From: Albula goreensis
Lineage: Eukaryota; Chordata; Actinopteri; Albuliformes; Albulidae
Reading direction: 5' to 3'
Length of the DNA stretch: 64,000 bases
Assembly (NCBI GenBank): GCA_022829145.1
Contig: CM040763.1
Location: 12,199,141 to 12,263,140 of the forward strand
The translations under genes and the position numbers were made by a program. A model generated the notes under the pieces. The model saw only the letters and a list, made by a program, of their open reading frames with translations. It did no database searches and was not told where the DNA came from. Each line of letters starts with the position of its first letter. The first letter of the stretch is position 1. Below are positions 24,571 through 35,850 of this stretch, piece after piece.

Positions 24571-26792
24571 TCTGGTTGGACCTCTCACACCCCTGCTGAC
24601 GTGAATCAGGCAGTTAGATGTGCACGTCTGATCACGGTAAATTACAGCACGGCACAGGAACAGAGACAATTCTTCCTTTAATTACAGGAAACATCTCATT
24701 TATATTTTATGAAAATTTATCCCCAGAAGCCAAGTGTGTCTGGCGTTGTGTACGGAGATAATACGGAGAGGTTTAAAGGACGCTGAGCAGCAGAGAGCTG
24801 TGGTGAACGTGACAGTGTCTTCACAGAGCACGCGTTGGAACCTGCACCATGAGACGCAAGGAACAATCGCAAGCCCATGCAGGAGCCAGTCACAGCAGCG
24901 TGAGCCGCCAGCAGCCCTGCGCCGTAAACACAACGCATGCTACAGCATGACACTGCCACTGCAGGCATTCAGCACAGCGTCACGCGTATGAGCAACAAAA
25001 CCAACATGCACATAGTTAAATCTGTATAGAAATGTGCATGTGTGTGTATGTATACCAAATAAAAAAATGTGTTTAATATAACCTAAATAAATTGTGAGCT
25101 GAGTAGGATCTTTTACAAACATAATGTCCAATATATACATGAAAGGATGCTATTCAGTTAATATCAAGACACTATCTTATGTGTAACTTACACTGTCGGA
25201 CACATCCAGTATGTACACTTTCACACTTGTGGCTCCTTATAACAGGCCACACCCCTGAGATTTTTAGATTGGCTCAGATCCAATCTGACCACAAATGTAA
25301 TTTCTCCTTTTCTTAGCGGAATGCACTTAAGGAAGTGCACATTTTTTGACTCATAATTTTTCATTAATAAAGAAAATTGGAAACACACGATGTTGTGTAA
25401 CAGCTGCTTAAAACTGTTATCCAAAACTGAGAAAGAATCACACTATGCATGATCATACACTTTCTCAGGGTGTAAAATTGGAATGCTATCCACTTTTCCC
25501 TCTTTCCCTTGAGGGACATAAAAAAATAATAATTTCATCGCAAATCTTATGAGATCTCTAGAAATGATGGCAGCCTTGAAAAGTATCAATAAGGTTTCAG
25601 AGAATGAACCTGTGTGTCCTTAGCATGCAGGGAGATCTATTAAAGTATGAGAGAGTCAGAGATCATCATTATGAATGTGATCTCTGTGGCATGATTGATG
25701 GATGAGCCCCAGGTGTCATGGAGTGAGGCTCTCTGGATTCTCCCAGAATCCACTTGGTGTGGAGCAACTCTCACCCTCATGTTTGCCTTTCCAAGATGTA
25801 TCTGCTAAGTACCTCTGTAGAGTGTGAGACTCTGCTTAAATATTAATACTCCTTTTAAAAGTACAAAGAAGCTGGTAAACCAAGCTGAAGCTACAGGGAT
25901 ATATTTATTTAAAATGATGGACCTTCAAAATTATAAAAGATTTTGCACAGATGGATTTAAGAAGTAATGAGTCATAAGTATGTTGGCAAGAACTGGCAAA
26001 AACTGAAATGTATTTTTATTCACACCCTCACTTCTCTGAGAATGTATTTATTTATTTATTAATTTATTCATTGCTATTCACTGAATTATGTTCTCTTTTG
26101 CTGAAGCGTGCTTGGGATATCTTCAAATAAAGCATTGCGCTTTCTAAAAATAATAACTTACAGGTACTCTTGGCAGAAATCCTAAAGTACTATCCTTTCT
26201 TAAAATTGCAAAAGTTTTAATCATATCTATAATTTTGCTACATTTTCAGCGCAACTTCAACCAAACCTGACAAAGTGAATCTATCCCTGCTGACAGTGAC
26301 ACGGAGTCAGCCAAACGGGGCTCCGACTCTGCCCCTGCCTCCCTCACGGCAGAATAGAGCGGCATATCTTTTTTACAGCTCTTTGATATGCATCCCCATT
26401 AAAAATAGATGGCAAGGAATCATTACAAGCATCTTAATTAATTCAATTAGCCCGGCGATACGCTGCCTGCCATATGAAAAGGCACAGTGAAAACATCTCC
26501 ACGTCCATAACACTGATGTTAATGAAATCTAAAAAGTAAGGAATGCGACTGTGGGTAGAGGATAATCCGGCCTGACTTATTAACATGCACAAACACGATT
26601 TAGCTCCTCAAAGCAAACAAATTAAGCTGCTTGAAAGTGAATGGATGGGGGAGAGTCAACAAGGAAAAAAAAATCAAATGAATTATTAAGTGAGACGTGA
26701 AAGTGTTTCAGCTGGGAGGGTATGAGTGTATGAGAGGTGTGGAAGACGGGTAATGGCACAAGAAGAATGGAGCCTGGGTTATCACTGAGTGC

Positions 26793-26795
<3 letters not shown>
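24571..26795. other. Unique non-coding DNA
   Basis: No supported exon. 25850-26260 is AT-rich, including a TTTA-repeat patch near 26045-26070. Frames on both strands are short. Confidence 0.4.
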
Positions 26796-26827
<32 letters not shown>

Positions 26828-26831
26828 TGTG
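26796..26831. repeat. (TG)n microsatellite
   Basis: A TG run preceded by GCATA and ended by TTTGTG. Confidence 0.95.
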
Positions 26832-29039
26832 AAGGTCTGGGTGTAATCAGAATCTGCCCTTAACCTTAACTTAACAGGAGATTCAGCAGTGTTTCCAGCA
26901 GTAATACTTAACCAAATTTTTTCTACAAAAAAAAAAAAAGGAACCAAAAAAAAAAACATTTAAATATGAATCAACATTAAGAACAAATGTTGATTGAATC
27001 CAGGCCTTGGTCTGGTCTGGGAAATCGTTCTGATCCTGGAAATTCCTGATTTGCACATTTCCGAGAGTCTCATCAAACCACGTAAGTGGTGGGAGACTTT
27101 GTGATCCTGGACAAAGAGGCCGCGGTGGTGGCTGAAGACATGGATATTGACAGCGACTCTCATTCCAGCAGGTGCAGACTCAATGAAAGCCACACTGACG
27201 TTACTGTCATGTCCTCCACTTTATAAAAAGCACATCTGAATTTACATACTGTTCTTCAAAACACAAAGGCCCCTTTTAGGTTAAATGGAATGACTATGCA
27301 GTTTGGCGAAGTCTAGCTCACACTGAAACATTTAATTGAGTTCTTGTGAAAAGTAGTATAATATTACAAAACCCAGATCATTGGTGAGAGTTGGGTAATT
27401 ATTTGCACAAACATGTAAAGCACACTTGAGCTGAATAACAAGACCTATTCAATCAGAATTCTAAATTACCTTTGAACTCAGTACAATAATGAACACAGTG
27501 TTTTTAATCATGTTCCAAATTGTCTAGATTAAAAGTGGGTTTGAAAAGAAAATAAATGTCTAAAATGTGGAATGTGGAATCTAGTGCACGCACATATGTC
27601 ATGTAGGACGAATAACATCCGTGCTATGCCAGCTTTTTTGTGATTAATATGCACTCAGGGTCTGTGGTTTGTCGGGGAAAAAAAAACAAATGTGAGAAAA
27701 GACGTATGTGGTTGACACATTGCTAACTGTACCACAGTGTGTGTGTGTGTGATTGTGTGTGCGTCTGGAAGATTGCGGGCACTTCAAATCACAGGCCATG
27801 CATAATCTTCTCAAAGGATCCCCCGCTAGCCCCCTCTCCTGTTTGAAGTGGCTATTTATGAAGGGCTTTTGGTCCAACATAAATCCAGATTGAGTTTATT
27901 GCCAATTGTGAGCATAGTTAATGACCCTGCTCGACCCCTGTCATCGTTACGAGTGTTAGCGCGAATCAGCGCTATCGGGTGAGTGCAGGGCTGCGCTGGG
28001 AGGGAGCCAGTTTCCTGACAGTGAGGGGATTGTCAGCACCTACCGGACACCAGCATATGCCCACGTTAAAAAAGAGAGAGAGAGAGAGAGAGAAGAAACC
28101 CTCTCAAACACCGAGTCAAGTGCAAACCAGCAAAGTAAAATATTCTCCTGAAGGTGGGTCCTAATGCAAGTGCAAATAAAGAAACCCCTCTACAAGCAGG
28201 GCCTAATGCGAACGGGCCCGAAACCCATCCCGCACATTATGCAAATCGTTCCGATGTGTAAGGGTCATTCAGGGCTTCCAGCGCTGGAATCAGAAACACT
28301 TCCTCAAACAAATAACACCTGGACCTCCTGCTCCGATTGGCTCGCCGCACAAGGGCATTTGGGTTCTGCGAGTTTCAAGGGCAACGAGGGTCGTTCTCTG
28401 AAAACAACAAAAGCAGGGGAAGGTGTCTGCTTGGGTGAGCAAAACATTTATCAATCCGCCTCGCCCGGGCCCCCTGCTCAGGCCGCGCATACCTCGCTGG
28501 TGACTTTTTATTTATTTATTTTATTTCTTTATTTTTTTCTAAGGGTGACCAAAAATAATTTTGAAGGTCCTGGAATACTGATCTTATAAATCATATTCTA
28601 CAGCAAATTAAAAAAAAAATCTGTTGATCATATAATTTTTTATTTATTTTATTTTTTTCAGAGAGGAGACCCCAGTGTCTTGATTTTAAAGTACTGGACT
28701 TCATGTTTTCATCCTATTGTAGAATTATGCCCACTCTAACCAATTCATTACCAGCACCATCCCTGCATTCAGGCTTTGACAGGCCTGCCAAAGTGAAACA
28801 GTAAAAAATGAGTCAGACACATACTACCATGAACAACCTTTTGCCCTTTCTGATTTCCTGCATTTTCAACACTCAATGTTATCAAACAAACTTCAACCAA
28901 AACCAAACACTGGGTAATATGGATCCTGAGTGAACAAATCACAAAAACTGTGATGGAAACACAATGGCGACAACAAAGCAAAAAGTCAGTAAAGTAGCGC
29001 ACAATTCCCTCATGCTACCTCTAGCATCCATGCCTACAA
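26832..29039. other. Unique non-coding DNA with small simple repeats
   Basis: Includes two A-runs near 26926-26957, a short TG tract at 27737-27763, and a (GA)n tract at 28072-28093. The 27880-28000 stretch is unique and CpG-bearing with atcagcgct words. No exon with splice support was found, although a 141-codon frame is open at 28164-28589 (plus). Confidence 0.4.
28072..28093. repeat. (GA)n microsatellite
   Basis: A short GA run of about 22 bases following an A-run. Confidence 0.9.
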
Positions 29040-29490
29040 CCAAATGTTTCCTTTAGTTATGGATCAGTCTCTCACAGTGCTATGGAGGGATTTTGGCCCA
29101 CTTTTTCATGCAGAAATGTATCAACTTTGAGACACTGACGGGTTTGCAAGTATGAGCTTCATGTTTCAGGTCCTGCTACAACATCTCAGTGGGGTTTAAT
29201 TCGGGAATTAAACAAAATTCCAAAACCGTAAAAAAAAAAAATGTCTTGTTCTTCAACCATGTTGACTTGCTTGAGTGTTTCCAGTCATTGTGTTGACGCA
29301 TAGCCCAGTCGTGCTTCAGCTCATGGGCAGACGACCTGATACAGGTCATGATGTAAGACAGCATCCCCAGACCATGAAACTACCACCACCATGCTTAGTG
29401 TTGGTGTACGGTCCTCACTCTGGAGTGCAGAGTTTCATTTTCACCTCACATAAGGAGGCCCGTGCTGCCAAGAAAGTCCTCTTTTGACTT
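29040..29490 (-). mobile_element. Eroded DNA-transposon remnant of a common teleost family
   Basis: On the plus strand the order of words ttttggcccactttttc, caacatctcagtggggtttaa, ccccagaccatgaaactacca and ccaccatgcttagtgttggt matches, from memory, the antisense of a repeat abundant in fish and amphibian genomes, whose copies carry cccactcttc, catctcaattggg and ccccagaccatcacactacc. Its transposase sense would be the minus strand. This copy has many substitutions and an inserted A-run near 29230, and no intact frame remains. I am confident it is an interspersed repeat, less so of the superfamily, which I leave unassigned. Confidence 0.65.
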
Positions 29491-31207
29491 CCAGAAGTAA
29501 TCGAAAGTATTCAGTTATATTACTGTATAAATTATAGTAATTTCTTACATAGCAGACTTTACCCTTTACAAACAACTATTCTATAATCTATTCTGTAATC
29601 AAATGCATATTTAAACTAAACCTCCCACCTCCTAATCCTGTGTGTTTATACATTTTCTTACTCATTTAAATGTTACTACAGTCGCTATCATTTATCTGAT
29701 ATAGACCTCCTGTGCGTTAAAAACAAACAAACAAAAAAAATCCAACAACTTAAGAGATCCTAAAATTGCCCACTAAGTCTACCAGGTGCATGCCTGTACA
29801 CCCATTAGGCAAAACAACACTCCACAGCAAACCGCTCTAATCCTCGACAGGTTAGCGACTTCCTTTCTGACTAAATGAACCGAAAGCAAGAGGGGGAAAA
29901 GAGGGAGAGAGAGAAAAGGCTGGTTCTGGTTTTAATATGAGGAGTACACCCCGGGTGGTCCGAGGGGCAGGGTGTGTGGCGGTGTGGGCCTTCTGTAGTT
30001 CCTGAAGAATTAAAGCTGAGGCTGGGTTGGGGGGCTGGGCTGGGGAGGGGGGGCTGTGGCCAGACGGGCCTCGATCAAACCTCTCCGCTGGGTACGGACC
30101 CGCAGGTGCGTGGGGGAAAGCAGGGCCGCTATTAAACACATGCAAATGAGATGTTAAATGAACATAAAAATTGAATCTGCACTTGAGTGGGATTACTGCG
30201 GGCACTACAGCACTTATGAACTTTAATATATGCACAAACATTCCCAGTGTTCAGATAGTTTTTTTTTTTTTCTTCTTCCTTTTTTTTGTAATGTTAAAAC
30301 CAACACATACAGCACACAGACACCGCCTTCAGGCACGGTCACATCCCGAAACCCTTTATGCCAATGTCTGCCCCTCTAACAGGGCCAAAGTGTCCCCCAA
30401 CGTGTCACAGAGACTGGATAACCCCTACGGGTCAGCTCAGGAGGAGCTCAAGGGGACACCACTATGGCCTGCCAGGACGGACCCTGCAGATTACATGTGG
30501 GAACCTCCTCGTGAGAGTCACCCCTGCGTATCGAGGCCGTCGCTTTTACCCCACCACAGAATGGCAGCCTTATTAATGGCGTTTAATTCACCCGCAGGAC
30601 CAGCGACAGCGTGCCCCCTCCCCTCGTCACGGTGGGGCCCGCTTAAAGCCTCTGGGAATATCTCTGTCTGTGGAGTCAGCATCCGTCAAGAGAAGGAATG
30701 CAGCGCATTTCTCTCTAATTGTTTACGGTGTCTGTATCGGGTCCCCCGACCGTGACGAAAGTCATTCGCAAAACTAAACTGAGTATTTACAATGCCCTGA
30801 ATTAAAACCTAAAAGCCCAAGCAAATAAAGCCCAAGCAAATTCCGAATCCGAGCAAATGCACAAACATACGAGGCACAAGTATGACAAACAGGTCTATTT
30901 CATGATAGTAAGGGCAGGTCAAGAGATAAAAACACATACACATACACACACAAAACGGCTGAACAGCTTGTCACACATTAGAAGAGAGATGTATTTCAAA
31001 TGCCAACCCATAGATCATACTCCCCACTTAGAAGAATATTTCTACATTAAAATCAGTGATCACATTTTTCTTCTTGTAAGTTATGAGCAACACAAACCTA
31101 AACACTGTGAACAACAGTCTTTAAAAAATAAGTGAAAAGTAAAATTCTCAAGACACACTCTGTTCCTCTGACTCAGGTTGCACTTTCTTGGCATCTTTCC
31201 CTTCTTG
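29491..31207. other. Unique non-coding DNA
   Basis: No supported exon. It contains a G-rich block at 30019-30058, a T-run near 30259-30270, and a CpG-bearing unique stretch at 30330-30760 in which a 194-codon frame (30171-30755, plus) stays open without any recognisable domain. Confidence 0.4.
30019..30058 (+). other. G-rich run with quadruplex potential
   Basis: Runs of three to seven G separated by short CT spacers on the plus strand satisfy a G-quadruplex pattern. There is no assigned function. Confidence 0.55.
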
Positions 31208-31287
31208 TCCCCCCCACAACCCCCTTCACCACCCCCCCACCTCACAGCCCCTCCCACCCTCCCACGCCCATGCCCTCACCCCCCCAG
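31208..31287 (-). other. C-rich tract (G-quadruplex potential on minus strand)
   Basis: Runs of three to eight C separated by A, T or short words on the plus strand give matching G runs on the minus strand. Open proline-rich frames here are compositional artefacts. Confidence 0.65.
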
Positions 31288-31532
31288 CACTCCTCTACCG
31301 TCCCGGCCTGCTTCAGACGAATGAGGGAGGACGAGTGGTAACATACGGTACCATGAGGTGCGTGGCGGTCTCCCCGGTGGTGGCGTACAGAGACCAGATC
31401 CCTCACGGCCGACAGACAGCGCTCTGGGGAGGGAGAGAGAGAGCCGCGGGGCTGTGCAGTGGGCGCTCGATCGCACACACACGGGCTGGACTGGAGAGCG
31501 CAGGAGGCAGACACATTCCTCTACCCACCCAC

Positions 31533-31557
31533 CCCTCCTCCTCCTCCTCCTCCTCCT
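31533..31557. repeat. (CTC)n trinucleotide repeat
   Basis: About eight CTC units in a pyrimidine-rich neighbourhood that continues to about 31640. Confidence 0.93.
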
Positions 31558-31812
31558 GTTTCTCGTAGCCTCTCACTCTCCTCTCACTCTCCTCTTGCTC
31601 TTCTCGCTATCTCACGGCCTCTTTCCGCGCGCGCCTCGTCATTTCTCCTCCGGCGTGATAATTGTCCCCTGGACCCACAGCGCTTCTCTATTTTAAAGAG
31701 TCGCAGTTTAGAGAGAAATGAAATCCTTGTAAGTGACTGTCACAGTGAATAAGCTTCAGGTTCAGACTTGCTCTCCCCCTGTCTCTCTTTACGTGTGCCT
31801 TCTTGTGACAGT

Positions 31813-31861
31813 TCCCTCTCTCTCCCTCTCTTTCCCTCTCCCTCTCTGCCTCTCTCTCTCT
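31813..31861. repeat. (CT)n-rich tract
   Basis: Pyrimidine tract of CTCTCC and CTCT units with a TTT and a GC interruption. Confidence 0.9.
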
Positions 31862-32186
31862 ATGAAACACTCACCGAGGAGCCCTCCCCGCTTCGTCTCC
31901 TGCCGGGACCCCAGAAGGACCCCGACGCACTTGTGGCAATAAAACATTCATGCGACTTGGAATCTGAACACAATGCAATTTCCCTGGTTTAACCTGAAAG
32001 GAATGCGCTAGTCACAACAGACTACATCATACTGCCATTAAGGCCTGCCAAGGAGCTGCTTTTTTGGCTGTGCTTGGCCGCCTCTGAGAGAGAGAGGGAG
32101 AGGGAGAAAAAGTATACTGAGCCACACACGCAGAGTCTGCTCCAGGGCGACTTCTGTACTTCTGCTTCCTCCTGTGACAGTCCCCT

Positions 32187-32362
32187 AACACACACTCACA
32201 AGCGCAAAAAGACACACACAGACATGCAGACATACACATTCACAAACACAAAAACAAACACACACAGGTGCTAAACACACACACACACACACACTGAAAT
32301 ACACACACATACAAACATACATGCACATTCACAAACACACACAAACACGCACACACACACAC
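32187..32362. repeat. Degenerate (CA)n block
   Basis: About 175 bp of CA repeats with AAAAACA, TGCA and TACA interruptions. Confidence 0.93.
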
Positions 32363-33185
32363 TGCCTGGGCTGCCACATGGTGACCCCCAGCCTGACCCA
32401 AGCAAAGTTGCAGCCATGTGATGCATGTGTCACTTCTCTCTGGCAGTGAACACAGATCACAGTGTCACCACACTTCATCAGAATACACCACACACTCACG
32501 CACACTGTACTGAGCAGACACAGACCACCACAGCCATGCATGCATCTGATATTAATCTCATATCCAGGAAATGGAGCATAATGGCAGTGTAATTTCCCTT
32601 TGTCTCACATTTTCAGTAGACTTTTCAAATGTATTATTTCAACAATTGACACAAAAATGTACAGAGTACATGGGGAAAAGTTAAGTACAACTGTTGACTA
32701 AATTTGGTTGAGAAATCAACTGGAAATTGATGCTTATTTTATGTCCTAGGTTCTTTCTTTTGGCATACCTTTTTTGGTTATTTTCTCTGAAAGGTGTCTC
32801 TTTTTTCTGTCATATTGAAAATTCTGGGGGGTAGTCCCATTTCACCACTCTGAGCCCTGAGGCCGCAGGGCGCGTGGAAGGGGGACCTGGGATGGGCGAG
32901 GCCGTGATTCCCGAAGCCCGGATCCCAGATATTGTACGCGATCTGTGGGGCGCCATGGGCGTCTGGTCCCCCGGACAGGGAATAGAGACATGGTTCTGGA
33001 GCTGTGGAGGCGTGGGGGAGAGCTGTGAGATCAGTCATCACTACACTGCTGTCTGCTCATGTCCCACTCCCTCTGGACTGGCCGGGGTCAGGAGCTGGTC
33101 ACCAGATGGGAGTTGTTTGTCGGACTGGAGCCAGGGAGGAGGGACAAGCCTCTGACCAGCTCCTGTGCACCCTGCCCCACCCTGG
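32363..33185. other. Unique segment between two CA blocks
   Basis: GC-rich with several GGG runs around 32820-33150. No exon is supported. The flanking CA blocks at 32187-32362 and 33186-33396 are in the same orientation. Confidence 0.4.
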
Positions 33186-33396
33186 TCACACACACTCAAA
33201 CACACACACACACGCACATACAATTGAACAAATACACACATACTCATGTATGTACACACACAAACACGCAGGCACACACAGATTCACCCGCACACATAAA
33301 CAGATACACACACTCAAGCAAATGTAATCACACAGCTATGCGCTCAAATACACACACACATACATACACATACACACACACGCATGCACACCCACA
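33186..33396. repeat. Degenerate (CA)n block
   Basis: About 210 bp of CA, CATA and CACG words with interruptions. Confidence 0.93.
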
Positions 33397-35076
33397 AATA
33401 TCTTTGTCAAACGGCCTGGCCTTGACCACAGTGTGGAAAATGGCACATGCTCTGTATTAGTTGTGTTTATAGTATAATGGCTGAGGATGTTGTGAGAAAG
33501 TGAGAGTATTTTGGCTGCAGTAATTTTATTGTGTAACACTTTGGTACAGAGAGAGGACAAGTTTCCATTTTTGCAAATTTAGTGTCTTGAAGCAGTTACC
33601 AATATTGTGTAGGAATACAGACCCTATTTCAAATTTGGTTTAGTACTGTAACTGTATCCCTGACAACAAGTGAAAAATTGGAATTATTTAAAGCAATTAA
33701 CACATTCCACAGTCATTCATAGCATTGATTTTTTTTCCACTCTTATGTTTAATTGATCGAGTAAACTTTTAAATGTAACATTATCTCCAGCTCAACTAAG
33801 TTAACTAGGCTTAATGTGAACTTTGCTTGTGCCTGAGACTGCAAAATTTATCAACACATTTTGTGCTCTTAGTTTTATCTGAATTTGTTTATTATTTCAT
33901 AAAAAACTAAAAAAAAAAAAAAAAACTTGAATCTATGACTGAAAAAGATTGAATGTATTTTTTTAAAAAAACTTCACCATTTAACATATCTAATTGGAGC
34001 TTGAAATTACATTTAAATTGTGTGTGAAAAAGTCAATAGGCATTTGGATATGAAATGCAGGGAGAGTGTTTGTTTGTGTGTTTATGATTAACACACCTTT
34101 GCTACCTCCAGCATATTATCTTTAAGACCAACCAAACTACTTACACAAACCTTTATTATCAGCATGTCCAATACAACACGCTGCAGAGAAACCTCTATTT
34201 CATCCTTTGGATTGTCTTCTAAATTCATTTGCCAAGCCTAGGCGTATTGTTCAGTGATCCCCATCTTTATAAATGCTCACTTCTTTGAAAATGAACCAAT
34301 AGCAGCACTGGTACCTGCATTTGATTTGTCAGCTTCTCACCATAAATCCATCTTTGCTTGTTTGATATTGACTACCAGTGTCTGTTAGAACGATTTCATG
34401 CAAATTTTTTTTTTTTTACTTTTACTTTCAAACTTTCCAATGACAAGACTTTTTCTGCTCTTTTTCTGTCTTCTGAATCACTGGCAGCACGTAACAAAAA
34501 GAGAAGCACTTGAATATTAAGATACAGTATTTCCAGCATCACTTGCCACTGTGTGGCACAAACATGCTAACATGAACAAATAATGTGAGAACAGAAAAAA
34601 AAAACAGAAATCACCCTTAGACCTGAACAAGAAACACATTGCTTATGTGGCAAAATATAAATATGGCCGTGTTCAGAAAACAGACAAAAAGAAAGACAGA
34701 GAGAGATGGAGAGGAAGAGGAAAGAAGTAGGCTAAAGCTCCTCTGTGGACAGTCTCAGCTGGAGTGGATGAGGACCTTTCAGGCAAACTGCTGGACAGCT
34801 GCTAAATTTACATTCTTCCATGTCCTCAATGCCCTGGACACTGCAGAGCGGGCAGGCACAGCATGTGTGGAGCTCTGGCCCCTGACTCCGGGTGTGTTCT
34901 CTATCAGTGCCGAGGAACTGTTCCAGCTCCCAGCCCAACGCCCCTCACTCTCCGCACAGCTAGGCTCACTCCCACATGGGGGAAGGGTTAGAAACGGCGT
35001 GAATTTTATGAAAATAATACCGATAAATAATACAGATAAATCCACTTTTTATTATTTTTTATTAGCTTGAGCCATC
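33397..35076. other. AT-rich unique non-coding DNA
   Basis: 33550-34500 is AT-rich with A- and T-runs near 33909-33925 and 34407-34418. The 34640-35000 part is more GC-balanced. No exon is supported. Confidence 0.4.
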
Positions 35077-35210
35077 TTCACAGTAAAATGTTCAGCGTTA
35101 ATTCAGCTCTAAAAGAGTGTATAGAAGCCCAACAGAGATCACATGTTCTCCATCAGAGTAAAATGTACTCTGTTAGAGTTGATTTAACACTGAAAAATTT
35201 TACAATGTAG
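35077..35210. mobile_element. Small palindromic MITE, copy 1
   Basis: The left end (cttcacagtaaaatgttcag then cgttaattcagctct) and the reverse complement of the right end (ctacattgtaaaatttttca then gtgttaaatcaactct) are near-identical inverted repeats of about 45 bases, enclosing about 45 bases. Total length is about 134 bp with no coding capacity, as expected for a miniature inverted-repeat element. A clear target-site duplication was not seen. A shorter relative is at 62643-62727. Confidence 0.75.
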
Positions 35211-35639
35211 TTTATAACACTTGCCAAAGTTGAGAAGGGGATGTAGGAATGACCACGGCTACATGTGGAAATCGCAAAAAGTCAGGCATCTAATGTTTTG
35301 GTGTCCCGTGTTATCACAGCTGCGTTTCTCAGTTTTCCCTCCACTTCTACATAAAAAAAAAACACGTTCTCACTTTTTTTCCCGCCACATCCGCAAAGTG
35401 TACTTGCACAGTAGGCAAAGTGCCCCCACCTCCCCCAAGTTCTCACTGTTCCTTAACATCACACCAACGCGACATCAGCTTCCCACAGCAAACTAGCGAG
35501 AGCGAGCGTGTTAAGAGCAGAGCTCACACGACCACAGAACGAGAAATAACTTAGTGTCGCACCCTACAAGAAAACAGTACGGAGCTGAACAATCCCCCTG
35601 TGTCTGACTGTGATTAGTGCAAATGGGGACAGAGCAGAG
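35211..35639. other. Unique non-coding DNA
   Basis: Balanced unique sequence with an A-run near 35351-35361. No gene recognised. Confidence 0.4.
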
Positions 35640-35850
35640 CGGGGATCGGGGGCGTGGGTGGAGGGGTTGGGGGGAGTGGGGGGGTGGGCTGTTGGAGGGC
35701 TGAGGGGCTGGGGGTTTGGATCAGGGCAGAGTGTGTCTGAGACGGTGTGTGTGGCCTTGTAGCCTTGGACACCGTAAGGCAGAGAGACAGAGAGAGAGGG
35801 TGTGGAGAAGACTAAGGGGAAAGGATGGGGGGGGGGGAGGAGGGGGTGTG
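35640..35850 (+). other. Strongly G-rich segment with two quadruplex-prone blocks
   Basis: The first block (35640-35716) has many runs of three to seven G with one- to four-base spacers; the second (35826-35847) has a run of about twelve G followed by gagg and ggggg. Both are G-rich on the plus strand. The C-rich complement yields proline-rich frames that are not genes. Confidence 0.7.

Noticed and set aside
30171..30755. 194-codon open frame on the plus strand
   Set aside because: The open state follows from high GC content in 30330-30760; the protein is low in recognisable motifs and starts in AT-rich DNA with a T-run.
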